From: Saprospiraceae bacterium
Lineage (GTDB): Bacteria; Bacteroidota; Bacteroidia; Chitinophagales; Saprospiraceae
DNA: 48,391 nucleotides
Assembly: GCA_016787285.1 (NCBI GenBank)
Contig: JAEUUV010000265.1
Location: 1-48,391, forward strand
Direction of reading: 5' to 3'
The notes under the pieces were generated by a model, which was not told where the DNA came from, did no database searches, and was given only the letters and a program-made list of their open reading frames with translations. Positions 16,177 through 24,516 of this stretch are shown here, in pieces. A program made the translations under genes and the position numbers. Every line of letters starts with the position of its first letter. The first letter of the stretch is position 1.

Positions 16177-18186
16177 ATGGCTGCAAAAAAAACGGGAACC
16201 CCTACGCCTTCCAAACGCTCGTCAACTACTCAATCCCAGCATACCGCCTCGACAAATTCCCGGCTCCTGGAGCCTGGCTTTTTTCAGGATAATTGGGGGC
16301 AAGTACTCGGTCTGCTCCTTTTTGCATTTGTGCTGTATGGCGCCACTCTCGGCTTTGGGTATCTGCAGGACGATCAGGTTTTCATCTGGGACAACGATTT
16401 CGTGCAAAAAGGGTTTGCAGGCTTGCGCGATATCTTTTCGAACGACAGCCTCCTGGGGTATTACAAGGATGTCAAAAATCTCTACGAAGGCGGCCGTTAT
16501 CGCCCATTACCACTCGCGACGTTTGCCGTCGAGATCGGGTTGTTTGGGAAAAACCAGCCGGGTCTTGCTCATGCTGTAAATGTGTTGCTGTACGGCTTTT
16601 CCGCAATATTGCTCTACCGGGTTCTGTTGGCGCTGATTCCACAAATTACCGGAAAAACCGGGGGCGCCTGGTATCATAGTGTGCCGTTTTGGACGGCGGT
16701 TTTGTTCCTCGCGCATCCGCTTCACACCGAAGTGGTGGCCAACATCAAAGGCCGGGACGAAATTCTCGCTTTGCTCGGTGCGCTTGGTGCATTGTACGCC
16801 GGTATGCGCTACGCCGATACCGGCGAAACACGCTGGCTGGCGTACTCCGGCCTGGCTTTTTTCCTCGGACTTTTATCGAAGGAGAACGTCGCGACATTTT
16901 TGGCCGTCATCCCGCTTACTTTCCGGATGTTTTCCACAGTGCCGCTTAGCCGCATCGTCAAAATCGGGTTGGTACTGCTCGGAGTTACCGCCCTGTACTT
17001 GTTTGTGCGTTACAAAGCGCTGGGCTACATGGTCAGGCCGGCCAATCCAGTGGAGGAACTGGTGCTGAACCCGTTCATGGGCATGAATATCGGGGAAAAA
17101 TTTGCCACGATCTTCCTGTCACTCGGCTGGTACCTGAAGTTGCTCGTGTACCCGCACCCGCTCACAATTGACTACTACCCCTACCATGTCCCGAAAGTTA
17201 CCTGGGCCGACTGGCGCCCTGTGGTATCGCTCGGGCTGTACCTCGTTGCCGGAGTTTGGGCTGTCCGGCAGTTGTTCGTCAAACGATCAACAGGCGATGC
17301 CGGCGACGGTAGCATATCCGGAAACAAAGTGGCCGCTTATAGCATCCTGTTCTACTTGCTGACAATCAGTGTCGTGTCAAATATTTTCGTGAGCACAAGC
17401 ACCTTTATGAACGAGCGCTATGTGTACATGCCCTCGGTGGGCTTTTGCCTGCTTGCTGCCTGGATGCTGGTCGAAGGTTTGCCGGGCCGCTTGGCGGGTA
17501 AATCTTCCGGGCCGGGCATGTTGGGTATCATTCTGGCAGGTGTAGTGGCACTTCTGTTTGCGTGGCGCGTGTTCGTCCGGGTACCCGACTGGGGCGGCGA
17601 CGGCTCAATATTGGTCGAGAAGGCCGTGCAGGTTTCCAAAGACAGTTACCGGGCCAACTACTATTACGCAGCCATGTTGTTTAAAGAGCGCTATCAAAAG
17701 CAACTGGCCGGTCCCGATCCTGCTGCCCGCACGGCCCTGCTGGAGGAAATCAGCCGGCACATTAACCGCTCTCTGGAAATAAATCCCGGTTACCGCCTGG
17801 CAGGTACGATGAAAGTGGAAGTGTCTGCCGCCAAATACCGGGAAAACCAACAGCCTGCTCCTTTGCTGGCCGATCTGGAGGATTTAGTCCTGAAGCAGCC
17901 TTACAACGGCGACATGTTGGTGCAACTTTTGGCTGTATTAAAAGCACTAAAAGGCGCCGATCCCAACCTCTACAACCGCTTTTGCTTCCGCGTCGGCTAC
18001 GAGTTTTACTACAAACAGAAAGGCGACATGAACGGCGGAATTGAGTTCTTGAAGATGGCGTTGGATAATCATCCGCGTGATCTGGGTGCCATGCAGGGAC
18101 TGATAGAAATTTACTCCGTACAGGGAGATCAGGCCAAGGCTGCCGATATGCAGCAACGTCTACAGGCCATGCAACAAGGGCAGTAG
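16177..18186 (+). CDS. TMTC-like polytopic membrane protein with C-terminal TPR region
   Basis: A 669-residue protein with a GT-C-type membrane domain followed by a soluble TPR-like tail. The first luminal/periplasmic loop has YLQDDQVFIWDN, the acidic DD motif typical of dolichyl- or polyprenyl-phosphate-sugar-dependent mannosyltransferases, and the later HPLHTEVVANIKGRDE is diagnostic of the TMTC/PMT-like group. About ten hydrophobic segments run to residue 470. The tail (about 490-665) contains helical repeats ending DQAKAADMQQRLQAM. A role in protein or glycan glycosylation is inferred from the fold. The stop is one base from that of cutA on the other strand. Confidence 0.8.
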   Translation: MAAKKTGTPTPSKRSSTTQSQHTASTNSRLLEPGFFQDNWGQVLGLLLFAFVLYGATLGFGYLQDDQVFIWDNDFVQKGFAGLRDIFSNDSLLGYYKDVKNLYEGGRYRPLPLATFAVEIGLFGKNQPGLAHAVNVLLYGFSAILLYRVLLALIPQITGKTGGAWYHSVPFWTAVLFLAHPLHTEVVANIKGRDEILALLGALGALYAGMRYADTGETRWLAYSGLAFFLGLLSKENVATFLAVIPLTFRMFSTVPLSRIVKIGLVLLGVTALYLFVRYKALGYMVRPANPVEELVLNPFMGMNIGEKFATIFLSLGWYLKLLVYPHPLTIDYYPYHVPKVTWADWRPVVSLGLYLVAGVWAVRQLFVKRSTGDAGDGSISGNKVAAYSILFYLLTISVVSNIFVSTSTFMNERYVYMPSVGFCLLAAWMLVEGLPGRLAGKSSGPGMLGIILAGVVALLFAWRVFVRVPDWGGDGSILVEKAVQVSKDSYRANYYYAAMLFKERYQKQLAGPDPAARTALLEEISRHINRSLEINPGYRLAGTMKVEVSAAKYRENQQPAPLLADLEDLVLKQPYNGDMLVQLLAVLKALKGADPNLYNRFCFRVGYEFYYKQKGDMNGGIEFLKMALDNHPRDLGAMQGLIEIYSVQGDQAKAADMQQRLQAMQQGQ

Positions 18187-18187
18187 T

Positions 18188-18499
18188 TTATGGTTGAGTT
18201 GCAGTGGTGATCCAGTGTTCGTAGTCCGCATTGGCGCGTACTTCATAGCGCAATATGCAGGGTACGTCATACGGGTGCAGTTCCCGGATGGCGGCTTCCA
18301 GTTCCTGTTCCAGTTCCAGGCGCGTTTTCAGAATCGAAACCCACTCGTTTTCCTGTTGCACAGCCCCTTGCCACCAATAGGCACTGCCGACCGGGAAAAT
18401 ATTCGCGCAGGCGGCAAGGCGTTCCTGTACCATCCGGCCGGCAATTTGTTTGGCCGTTTCTTCATCCGGGTGCGTGACGTAAAACAGTAAAAAAGCCAT
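18188..18499 (-). CDS. cutA: CutA-family divalent-ion tolerance protein
   Basis: A 103-residue trimeric CutA1-type protein, a small ferredoxin-like fold implicated in divalent metal tolerance with uncertain biochemistry. Family blocks are clear: YVTHPDEETAKQIAGRMVQERLAACAN at the start, YWWQGAVQQENEW in the middle and ELHPYDVPCILRYEV near the end. I chose the ATG at 18499 (MAFLLFYVT), which gives normal length. It is 13 bp downstream of tsaD on the same strand and probably co-transcribed with it. Confidence 0.92.
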   Translation of the reverse strand: MAFLLFYVTHPDEETAKQIAGRMVQERLAACANIFPVGSAYWWQGAVQQENEWVSILKTRLELEQELEAAIRELHPYDVPCILRYEVRANADYEHWITTATQP

Positions 18500-18512
18500 A
18501 CAAAAGGGTCGT

Positions 18513-19553
18513 TTATCCGGTAAAACCTCGTGCATACGGGGCAGCATCCTGACCACAGAATTCACCCCGGAGGTATTTGTAGTAACCCGCGATGCCGATC
18601 ATTGCAGCATTGTCGGTGCAGTAATCGAAGGCCGGGATGTAGGTTTGCCAGCCTTCTTTTTCCCCCAGAACCCCAAGCGCAGTGCGCAAACCCGAGTTGG
18701 CGCTCACGCCTCCGGCCAGCGCGATTTGCCAGATGCCGGTTTGCTTCGCAGCCTTGCGCAATTTTTTCAGCAGGATCCTGACGATGCTCTGCTGAACGGA
18801 AGCACAGATGTCCGCCAGATTCTCATCCACAAACCCGGGCTTGAGTGCCGTCTGATCCCGCAAGAAGTACAAAATGGATGTTTTCAACCCGCTGAAACTG
18901 AAATTCAACCCCGGCACAGCCGGTTCCGGAAACTCAAAACGTGGATTTCCGGAGCGTGCCAACCGGTCAATTTCCGGGCCAGCCGGATAGCCGAGACCCA
19001 TCATTTTACCCGCTTTATCAAATGCTTCGCCGGCGGCATCATCGAGCGTTTCGCCGATCACCTCCATGTCGGAGTAATCCACGACCCGCACGATCTGCGT
19101 ATGCCCGCCGCTGACCGTCAGGCACAAGAACGGGAACTCCGGCCTGGGCGATTCCGTAAAATGCGCCAGTACGTGCGCCTGCATGTGATTGACCTCAATC
19201 AGCGGCAAGCCGTGGCTCAGGGCAAATGCCTTGGCAAAAGAGGTGCCGACCACCAGCGAGCCCATCAGGCCCGGCCCCCGGGTGAATGCCACAGCGGTTA
19301 TGGATTTTTTGTCAATCCCGGCCTGGAACAACGCGAGGTCAACCACCGGAACAATATTTGCGAGGTGCGCCCGGGAGGCTACTTCGGGTACCACGCCACC
19401 GTATTGCCGGTGCGCTTCCTGATTGGCCACACAATTCGACAGCACCTGCCCGTCGCGGACAACGGCTGCCGATGTGTCGTCGCAGGAGGATTCGATAGCC
19501 AGAATAGTAATTGGAGCGGAATGTCTGATAACGGCAAAATTTTTCTGCCGCAA
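18513..19553 (-). CDS. tsaD: tRNA N6-adenosine threonylcarbamoyltransferase TsaD
   Basis: The product transfers the threonylcarbamoyl group to A37 of ANN-decoding tRNAs, working with TsaB/TsaE. ASKHA-fold signatures are present: AIESSCDDTSAAVV at the N terminus, the metal-binding HMQAHVLAH, the SGGHTQIV loop and the C-terminal AGGVSANSGLR and DNAAMIGIAG. Length is normal. The start is unclear: the only conventional codon in frame is the TTG at 19553, which overlaps a perfect -7 promoter box. A rare ATT at 19511, giving ITILAIESS, would match the usual family N terminus. The annotated end therefore may be about 14 codons too long. Confidence 0.93.
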   Translation of the reverse strand: MRQKNFAVIRHSAPITILAIESSCDDTSAAVVRDGQVLSNCVANQEAHRQYGGVVPEVASRAHLANIVPVVDLALFQAGIDKKSITAVAFTRGPGLMGSLVVGTSFAKAFALSHGLPLIEVNHMQAHVLAHFTESPRPEFPFLCLTVSGGHTQIVRVVDYSDMEVIGETLDDAAGEAFDKAGKMMGLGYPAGPEIDRLARSGNPRFEFPEPAVPGLNFSFSGLKTSILYFLRDQTALKPGFVDENLADICASVQQSIVRILLKKLRKAAKQTGIWQIALAGGVSANSGLRTALGVLGEKEGWQTYIPAFDYCTDNAAMIGIAGYYKYLRGEFCGQDAAPYARGFTG

Positions 19554-19558
19554 AAGTA
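19551..19558 (-). promoter_or_regulatory. Bacteroidota -7 element (TACTTTTG) overlapping the tsaD start
   Basis: On the minus strand TACTTTTG matches TAnnTTTG exactly and includes the TTG that would serve as the tsaD start codon. If it is a promoter, transcription begins downstream of that TTG and translation must start later. Confidence 0.4.
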
Positions 19559-19669
19559 GGACTTTTGCCGGGGCACCCGGGTATCTGCCGCTCCCGATTT
19601 TGGCATGATTCTTCCTTGTTGTTTTTCAAACTTCGTTTAATCCCGATCGTTCATTACACACCACGTTGT

Positions 19670-20083
19670 ATGTTCTCATCTATATCAAAAGACAAAAAGA
19701 ATTCCAGCCCATCCACGACCTTGCCGACCGGCCCCGACAAAGACGGCGCGCAAACCACGGTGATTGCCAAGGGTACCGTAATCGAAGGCAAATTTGCCTG
19801 CTCGGATAATGTACGCCTCGATGGCGCTATCCACGGAGAAGTTAAAGTGGACAAGCGCTTTGTAATGGGCGAAGGCAGCCACGTAAAAGGCAATATCCAT
19901 GCCCGCGATGCGGCAATCAAAGGGAAGATCAACGGCGACGTATTCGTGCAGGAAGCCTTGCACCTGCTGGAAACGGCTGTCATCGAAGGCAACATCAGCG
20001 CTAAAACTATGGTGGTGGACGAAGGCGCCCGCTACAACGGTTCGTGTAAAATCGGCGAATCGGCAGCCTCCGCTAAAAATTGA
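19670..20083 (+). CDS. Bactofilin (polymer-forming cytoskeletal protein)
   Basis: A 137-residue bactofilin. These proteins polymerise without nucleotides into filaments that position cell-wall or polarity factors. A polar, disordered N-terminal tail (1-30) leads into a right-handed beta-helix marked by regularly spaced hydrophobics and glycines: GTVIEGKFACSDNVRLDGAI, GEVKVDKRFVMGEGSHVKGN, GKINGDVFVQEALHLLETA. The start is the ATG at 19670 (MFSSISKDKK). It is followed by the DUF3822 and rsmD genes on the same strand with gaps of 45 and 6 bp. Confidence 0.92.
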   Translation: MFSSISKDKKNSSPSTTLPTGPDKDGAQTTVIAKGTVIEGKFACSDNVRLDGAIHGEVKVDKRFVMGEGSHVKGNIHARDAAIKGKINGDVFVQEALHLLETAVIEGNISAKTMVVDEGARYNGSCKIGESAASAKN

Positions 20084-20128
20084 TGTTGCATCTTTACGGG
20101 GAAAAATTTGAACACCCCCCGTACGGAC

Positions 20129-20977
20129 ATGGATAGACATTTCCTGGACCTGAAAGACGACAAACTGAGTGCTGATTCGGCACCCCAAGCACAACTATAC
20201 GTAGTGCTGGGCAATGAGAGCCTGTCTACTCTGGCGATACAGACAACAAACGAGGTGCTGGCTGTGGAGTCCTGGCAATATGTCGGCGCAGGCAAGCCAT
20301 TCGCACAAATCCAGCAGGATGTGCGCAGTCTGCTGAAAGACACTGCTACCTGGGGACTGCCCTACGGGCGGATACAGGGCTATTTGTTCCATCCCAACAC
20401 CACGCTGGTGCCCCGGCGCCTCTTCCAGCACGGTGACCTCTCCGGATATTTCAACCTGCTGCTTCCGCCGGGTGATTATGTTTACGCTTACGAGGAATTA
20501 CCGGAATTCGATGCCTACCTCGTGCTGGCCACGGAAAAAGCACAGGCCAACCTGTATGCCGATTTATTTCCGCAAACCCGGCAGCGCCATCTGGCTGCGC
20601 CCCTCCTGCAATACTCCCGCGAACTGGCCGGTACGGCTGAGCACACCATTTTTCTGAATATACGCTACCAAACGGCGCAACTCATCGTGCTGGAACGTCA
20701 GAACCTGCTGTTCTACAACACGTTCCCATTTGCTACGGCTTCCGATCTGCTGTATTTTGTTCTGCTGGCGTACGACCGGTTCCGGATAAACCCGGCTGAA
20801 CTTCCGCTGACGGTTGCCGGCAACATGCTGCCCGACTCCGAACTGTACCGAACGCTGTACCGATTTGTTCGTGAAATTCGATTTGCATCCCCACCTGCTC
20901 CGTTTGCATCGTTGGAAGGAACCGAAAAACTACCCGCACACTGCCTGGTAGATTTGCTTTGTTTGAAAAAAAACTAA
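20129..20977 (+). CDS. DUF3822 family protein
   Basis: A 282-residue member of DUF3822, a Bacteroidota family with an actin/RNase-H-like fold and no proven activity. Recognisable stretches are LFQHGDLSGYFNLL, YAYEELPEFDAYLV and NIRYQTAQLIVLERQNLLFYNTF. Its position just before rsmD is the usual arrangement in this phylum and was part of the identification. The ATG at 20129 (MDRHFLDL) is preferred over a TTG seven codons earlier. The rsmD start follows six bases after the stop. Confidence 0.85.
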   Translation: MDRHFLDLKDDKLSADSAPQAQLYVVLGNESLSTLAIQTTNEVLAVESWQYVGAGKPFAQIQQDVRSLLKDTATWGLPYGRIQGYLFHPNTTLVPRRLFQHGDLSGYFNLLLPPGDYVYAYEELPEFDAYLVLATEKAQANLYADLFPQTRQRHLAAPLLQYSRELAGTAEHTIFLNIRYQTAQLIVLERQNLLFYNTFPFATASDLLYFVLLAYDRFRINPAELPLTVAGNMLPDSELYRTLYRFVREIRFASPPAPFASLEGTEKLPAHCLVDLLCLKKN

Positions 20978-20983
20978 CCACCT

Positions 20984-21529
20984 GTGCGTATCATCGGAGG
21001 AAAATTCAAGGGACGGCGTTTCGATCCGCCGGCAGACAAGTGGCCGACGCGGCCCACCACAGATTTTGCCAAAGAGGCCCTGTTCAATATCCTGAACAAC
21101 CGCCTTGATTTTGAAGAAACCAAAATGCTCGACCTGTTTGGCGGCACCGGAAACCACTGCTATGAGTTTATTTCCCGCGGCTGCACCGATGCCACTTACG
21201 TGGACAAATTCCCCGGCTGCGTGCAGTTTGTCCGCAAAATCGCCGCCCAACTCAAAATCGAAGCGTACCTGAAAATTTTCCACATGGACGTATTTCGGTT
21301 CATGGAGTACACTTCGGAGCAATACGACTACATTTTCGCCGGGCCGCCGTATGCGCTGCCGACGATTGACACCATTCCGAACCGGATTTTTGAAAAAAAA
21401 CTGCTGCGCCCCGATGGCTTGTTCGTGATGGAGCACAACCCTGAACACGAATTTGTACACCACCCGAACATCGTGGACGTGCGGAATTACGGCTCTACCT
21501 ATTTCAGTTTTTTTGAAGACAAGTCCTGA
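20984..21529 (+). CDS. rsmD: RsmD-type 16S rRNA (guanine-N2) methyltransferase
   Basis: A 181-residue Rossmann-fold methyltransferase that would methylate G966 of 16S rRNA with S-adenosylmethionine. The N terminus MRIIGGKFKGRR and RPTTDFAKEALFNIL are family hallmarks, and the cofactor loop reads DLFGGTGN. The catalytic [ND]PPY motif appears as AGPPY near residue 121, with Gly in place of Asp or Asn; the surrounding FMEYTSEQYDYIF is normal. The start codon is GTG. It is tightly linked to the DUF3822 gene, and its stop is 5 bp from that of the convergent lipoprotein gene. Identity is secure; the active-site change deserves attention. Confidence 0.9.
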   Translation: MRIIGGKFKGRRFDPPADKWPTRPTTDFAKEALFNILNNRLDFEETKMLDLFGGTGNHCYEFISRGCTDATYVDKFPGCVQFVRKIAAQLKIEAYLKIFHMDVFRFMEYTSEQYDYIFAGPPYALPTIDTIPNRIFEKKLLRPDGLFVMEHNPEHEFVHHPNIVDVRNYGSTYFSFFEDKS

Positions 21530-21534
21530 GTTTG

Positions 21535-22041
21535 CTACTTGCAAATCAGTCCGATCCACGGCGTTCTGATTTCATTGCTGATGTTGCCCGCCCGGTCTTT
21601 TATGCTGATTTTGTAAAACACGCTGTCCATAGCCATCGGCACATCGGCACAAGCGCGTTTGAAACCGGTCACCGGATCCACGAAAATGCAGCAGGTGGAG
21701 GTCAGTTCGAAAGTGATTTCACCGGAAATACCGTTGCCGGCGCCTTGCTGCTCAATGTACGGAATACTCAGCGAGGGCCGGGAGACATTGTCGCGACCGT
21801 CCTTGATGAGGATACTTTCGCTGGCTTCTTCAAACCCGAGGTCGCCGTCACCGTCGGTGAAAGAAATTGTGATAAGTATCGTGTCGGTGCCGAGCGGTGT
21901 TTGCCGCATGAGGTTTTTGGACATGTTCAAAAACTCGATGACAGGTTCCTTGGGGTAGTTGGGCGGTTTGACACAAAACTGAAATGCAGCGGCCAGCACG
22001 ATGAGCGAAAGGATGCCCAACAAAAAGACAGTTTTTTTCAT
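21535..22041 (-). CDS. Exported protein with DGDGDLG motif, probable lipoprotein
   Basis: A 168-residue exported protein of unknown function. The signal sequence (VFLLGILSLIVLAAAFQFC) contains a cysteine at the expected position for lipid attachment, although the lipobox is unusual (AFQFC). The mature part has the Bacteroidota DGDGDLGFEEA motif within an Ig-like beta-sandwich pattern, a pair of adjacent cysteines (TSTCCIFVDP) and the C-terminal DRAGNISNEIRTPWI. This type of lipoprotein is frequent in Saprospiria-like genomes. It stands alone, converging on rsmD. Confidence 0.72.
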   Translation of the reverse strand: MKKTVFLLGILSLIVLAAAFQFCVKPPNYPKEPVIEFLNMSKNLMRQTPLGTDTILITISFTDGDGDLGFEEASESILIKDGRDNVSRPSLSIPYIEQQGAGNGISGEITFELTSTCCIFVDPVTGFKRACADVPMAMDSVFYKISIKDRAGNISNEIRTPWIGLICK

Positions 22042-22081
22042 GGCTATGAATTTTGTGCCGAAAATTGCGGCTTTTTAGGCA

Positions 22082-23092
22082 ATGCAAACTCCCGACAGGC
22101 AAGAATTATTGTCAAAACTGGCAGACGCCTCACCCGAGCGTTTTGATGCTCCGGCTATGCAGGTTTTTTGGTATCAAGCAGAAAATTGCGCGCTGTTCGG
22201 GCAGTACCTGCACTTGCTTGGGCGTTCGCCTGAACGGATTGCCTCGGTGTCTGAAATTCCGTTTTTGCCGGTCGGGCTATTCAAAAACCACCACATTCAG
22301 TCGGGCAACTGGAACCCCGAGACGTATTTCACGAGCAGCAGCACCACGGGGCAAACCCCTTCGCGCCATGCCGTGCGCGATCTGGATTTTTACCTGCAAA
22401 ACACCCGGCGGGGCTTTTCGCAGTTCTACGGCGACCCATCCGAATGGTGCGTGCTGGCTTTGCTGCCCTCCTATCTGGAGCGAACCGGGTCGTCGCTCGT
22501 GGCGATGGCCGACTATTTCATCCGGCTTTCCCGGTACCCGCAAAGCGGGTTTTTTCTGTACAATTTTGACGAGTTGCGGCACACCCTTCAGGCTTGTCAG
22601 GACGCCGGCACCAAAACCCTGCTGCTCGGCGTCAGCCATGCGCTGCTGGATTTTGCCGAAAATCACCCCATGAATCTGAGCGGTATCACGATTATGGAAA
22701 CCGGCGGCATGAAGGGCCGCAGGCGCGAAATAACCCGTCAGGAATTGCATGAAACGCTCTGCAATGCATTCCGCGTGCCGGCCATTCATTCCGAATACGG
22801 TATGACGGAACTGTTTTCGCAAGCATACAGCCTGCCGATAAATGCCGGACAAACACCCCGATTCATACCCGCCTCCACGCTCCGGGCCATCGCCTTTGAG
22901 TTGTACGACCCGCTGTGCCCAGCGCCCCCGGGACGCACCGGCGTTTTGGCTTTTGCCGACCTCGCCAATGTGGATACCTGTAGTTTTATCGTCACGGAAG
23001 ACCTCGGGAAGGTACATCCCGACGGATCGTTCGAGGTGCTGGGCCGCCTGGATGCCGCCGAGTTGCGCGGCTGCAATTTGATGGTAGAGTGA
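22082..23092 (+). CDS. LuxE/PaaK-like acyl-protein synthetase domain protein
   Basis: A 336-residue ANL-superfamily protein of the LuxE acyl-protein synthetase type, which activates a carboxylic acid as an adenylate. It carries a phosphate-binding loop FTSSSTTGQTPSRH near residue 82, METGGMKGRRREIT near 204 (the LuxE TGG.K signature) and SEYGMTELFSQAY near 237. There are no luxCD or other bioluminescence genes; Bacteroidota homologues are usually annotated simply as acyltransferase. The gene begins 40 bp from the divergent lipoprotein gene. The substrate is unknown. Confidence 0.82.
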   Translation: MQTPDRQELLSKLADASPERFDAPAMQVFWYQAENCALFGQYLHLLGRSPERIASVSEIPFLPVGLFKNHHIQSGNWNPETYFTSSSTTGQTPSRHAVRDLDFYLQNTRRGFSQFYGDPSEWCVLALLPSYLERTGSSLVAMADYFIRLSRYPQSGFFLYNFDELRHTLQACQDAGTKTLLLGVSHALLDFAENHPMNLSGITIMETGGMKGRRREITRQELHETLCNAFRVPAIHSEYGMTELFSQAYSLPINAGQTPRFIPASTLRAIAFELYDPLCPAPPGRTGVLAFADLANVDTCSFIVTEDLGKVHPDGSFEVLGRLDAAELRGCNLMVE

Positions 23093-23136
23093 GGTTTTGG
23101 GGTTTCTGGTTGGAAGGTTTCTGGTTGGAGTAACCT

Positions 23137-23721
23137 TCAGGTGTTGGATAAAAACTGTTTTGCTTTGTCTAGCATTTCCGGGAAAAATGCATCGAAGTCT
23201 GCTGAAAACGTATCAATATTTTCAAAAAAGAAAGGCAGCAAGGCGTCAATCTGAAGGCCGGCGGGCAAACGCCTGCGGAACATGTTCATCACCCATTCCA
23301 GTCCGGCACGTGTTCGGTAACCGTCCAGAAAGTGCCCGGCCCGCATGTCGGGCCAGCGTTTTTGCAGGGGAGGAGGCATCAGATCAAAGCCGGTATTCAA
23401 CCCCTCGTAGGCCCATTCTGCGAAGTCCTCAAAGGGAAGCGGTGTATACTTTTCCCAATTCAAACACAACAAGTGATCGTACAAAATATCCACCACAGGT
23501 GCCGAAAAGCGGCCTGCAAAGGGTCGTATCCGTGCCACGCTCGCACGAACAGCCGCATGATTGTCGGTAAAACTGTCAATGGTGCGGTGCAGCAGGATTC
23601 CCCGTTGCACCTCCGGTGAATACGCCTCCCACGTCCGGCCTTTGACATAGTCGCCGATGAAATTGCCGAGAAGCACCTGTTCGTCGGGGTAGGAGAGGAG
23701 GCAATGGGCGGTGTGGTTCAT
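23137..23721 (-). CDS. acpH: Acyl-carrier-protein phosphodiesterase (AcpH/DUF479 family)
   Basis: A 194-residue HD-like hydrolase that removes the 4'-phosphopantetheine arm from holo-ACP. The family start MNHTAHCLLSYPDEQVLLGNFIGDYVKG, the metal-site LLHRTIDSFTDNH and the VVDILYDHLLCLNW segments are clear, and length matches AcpH. It is divergent from the trpF-like gene with 96 bp between starts. Confidence 0.88.
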   Translation of the reverse strand: MNHTAHCLLSYPDEQVLLGNFIGDYVKGRTWEAYSPEVQRGILLHRTIDSFTDNHAAVRASVARIRPFAGRFSAPVVDILYDHLLCLNWEKYTPLPFEDFAEWAYEGLNTGFDLMPPPLQKRWPDMRAGHFLDGYRTRAGLEWVMNMFRRRLPAGLQIDALLPFFFENIDTFSADFDAFFPEMLDKAKQFLSNT

Positions 23722-23780
23722 TTTTTCGGAAATGCTTGGTTTGCCGTTGACGCAGGCTGCAAACTTCTGAAATGTTGGCT

Positions 23781-23788
23781 TATCTTTG
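23781..23788 (+). promoter_or_regulatory. Bacteroidota -7 element (TATCTTTG)
   Basis: Perfect TAnnTTTG match ending 29 bp before the trpF-like ATG at 23818, the spacing expected for a short leader. Confidence 0.5.
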
Positions 23789-23817
23789 CGCCCGCTTCAA
23801 CCAAAAGCGCCGTCGGC

Positions 23818-24468
23818 ATGACAACCAGAGTTAAAATTTGTTGCATCAGCAGTGAAAACGAGGCCCGCATGGCCATTGCTGCCGGCGCTTCGGCTTTAGG
23901 TTTGGTGGGCGCCATGCCCAGCGGGCCGGGCATCATCGGGGATGAACAAATTGCAGCGATTGCCCGAACGGCGCCGCCAGCGGTGTCCACGTTTTTGCTC
24001 ACAAGCGAAACAGATGCATCGGGAATTATCAACCATGTGCAGCGGGTGCAAACCAATACGGTTCAAATTGTTGACCGGGTGCCGGTTTCCGTGTATACCG
24101 CCATTCGAAAAGCATTGCCCTCGACAAAAATCGTGCAGGTTGTGCATGTAATCAATGAAGCATCGGTGGAGGAAGCCCTGTCGGTAGCCCCGTTTGTGGA
24201 TGCACTTTTGCTGGACAGCGGCAACCCGAACCTGCCGACCAAAGAACTCGGCGGTACCGGACGAGTGCATGACTGGCGGTTCAGCCGCCGCATTCGCGAA
24301 CAAACCCTGGTACCGGTCTTTTTGGCCGGTGGCCTGAGCCCCGACAACGCCCGGGCTGCCATCGAAGCCGTCGAACCCTTCGGCCTTGATCTGTGCAGCG
24401 GCGTGCGTACCAACGGACATCTCGATGCGCTCAAACTAGAAAAATTTTTTCACGCCGCCCGCGCATAA
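23818..24468 (+). CDS. Phosphoribosylanthranilate isomerase-like (TrpF fold)
   Basis: A 216-residue TIM-barrel protein of the TrpF family, which performs the Amadori rearrangement in tryptophan synthesis. The first strand RVKICCISS holds the catalytic-type cysteine, LLLDSGN near residue 137 holds the candidate general acid, and VFLAGGLSPDNARAAIE plus DLCSGVRTNG form the phosphate site. MPSGPG replaces the usual PKSPR. No other trp genes are nearby, so the protein could be a stand-alone TrpF or a paralogue with another role. The ATG at 23818 (MTTRVKIC) is supported by the promoter box; the longer frame starting at 23704 would overlap acpH. Confidence 0.75.
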   Translation: MTTRVKICCISSENEARMAIAAGASALGLVGAMPSGPGIIGDEQIAAIARTAPPAVSTFLLTSETDASGIINHVQRVQTNTVQIVDRVPVSVYTAIRKALPSTKIVQVVHVINEASVEEALSVAPFVDALLLDSGNPNLPTKELGGTGRVHDWRFSRRIREQTLVPVFLAGGLSPDNARAAIEAVEPFGLDLCSGVRTNGHLDALKLEKFFHAARA

Positions 24469-24481
24469 ACCCGTGGGCTGG

Positions 24482-24516
24482 AATCGAATCAATCGAATCA
24501 ATCGAATCAATCGAAT
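24482..24516 (+). repeat. Nonamer tandem repeat array abutting ychF start
   Basis: Three perfect AATCGAATC units and a fourth missing its last base end exactly at the ychF ATG. The unit is the same as that at 594-647, in the same orientation relative to the gene. There is no ribosome-binding sequence other than the repeat itself. Confidence 0.92.

Noticed and set aside
22082-23092. Bioluminescence (lux) function
   Set aside because: The LuxE-like domain is present but there are no luxAB, luxC or luxD genes; such stand-alone proteins are common in Bacteroidota.
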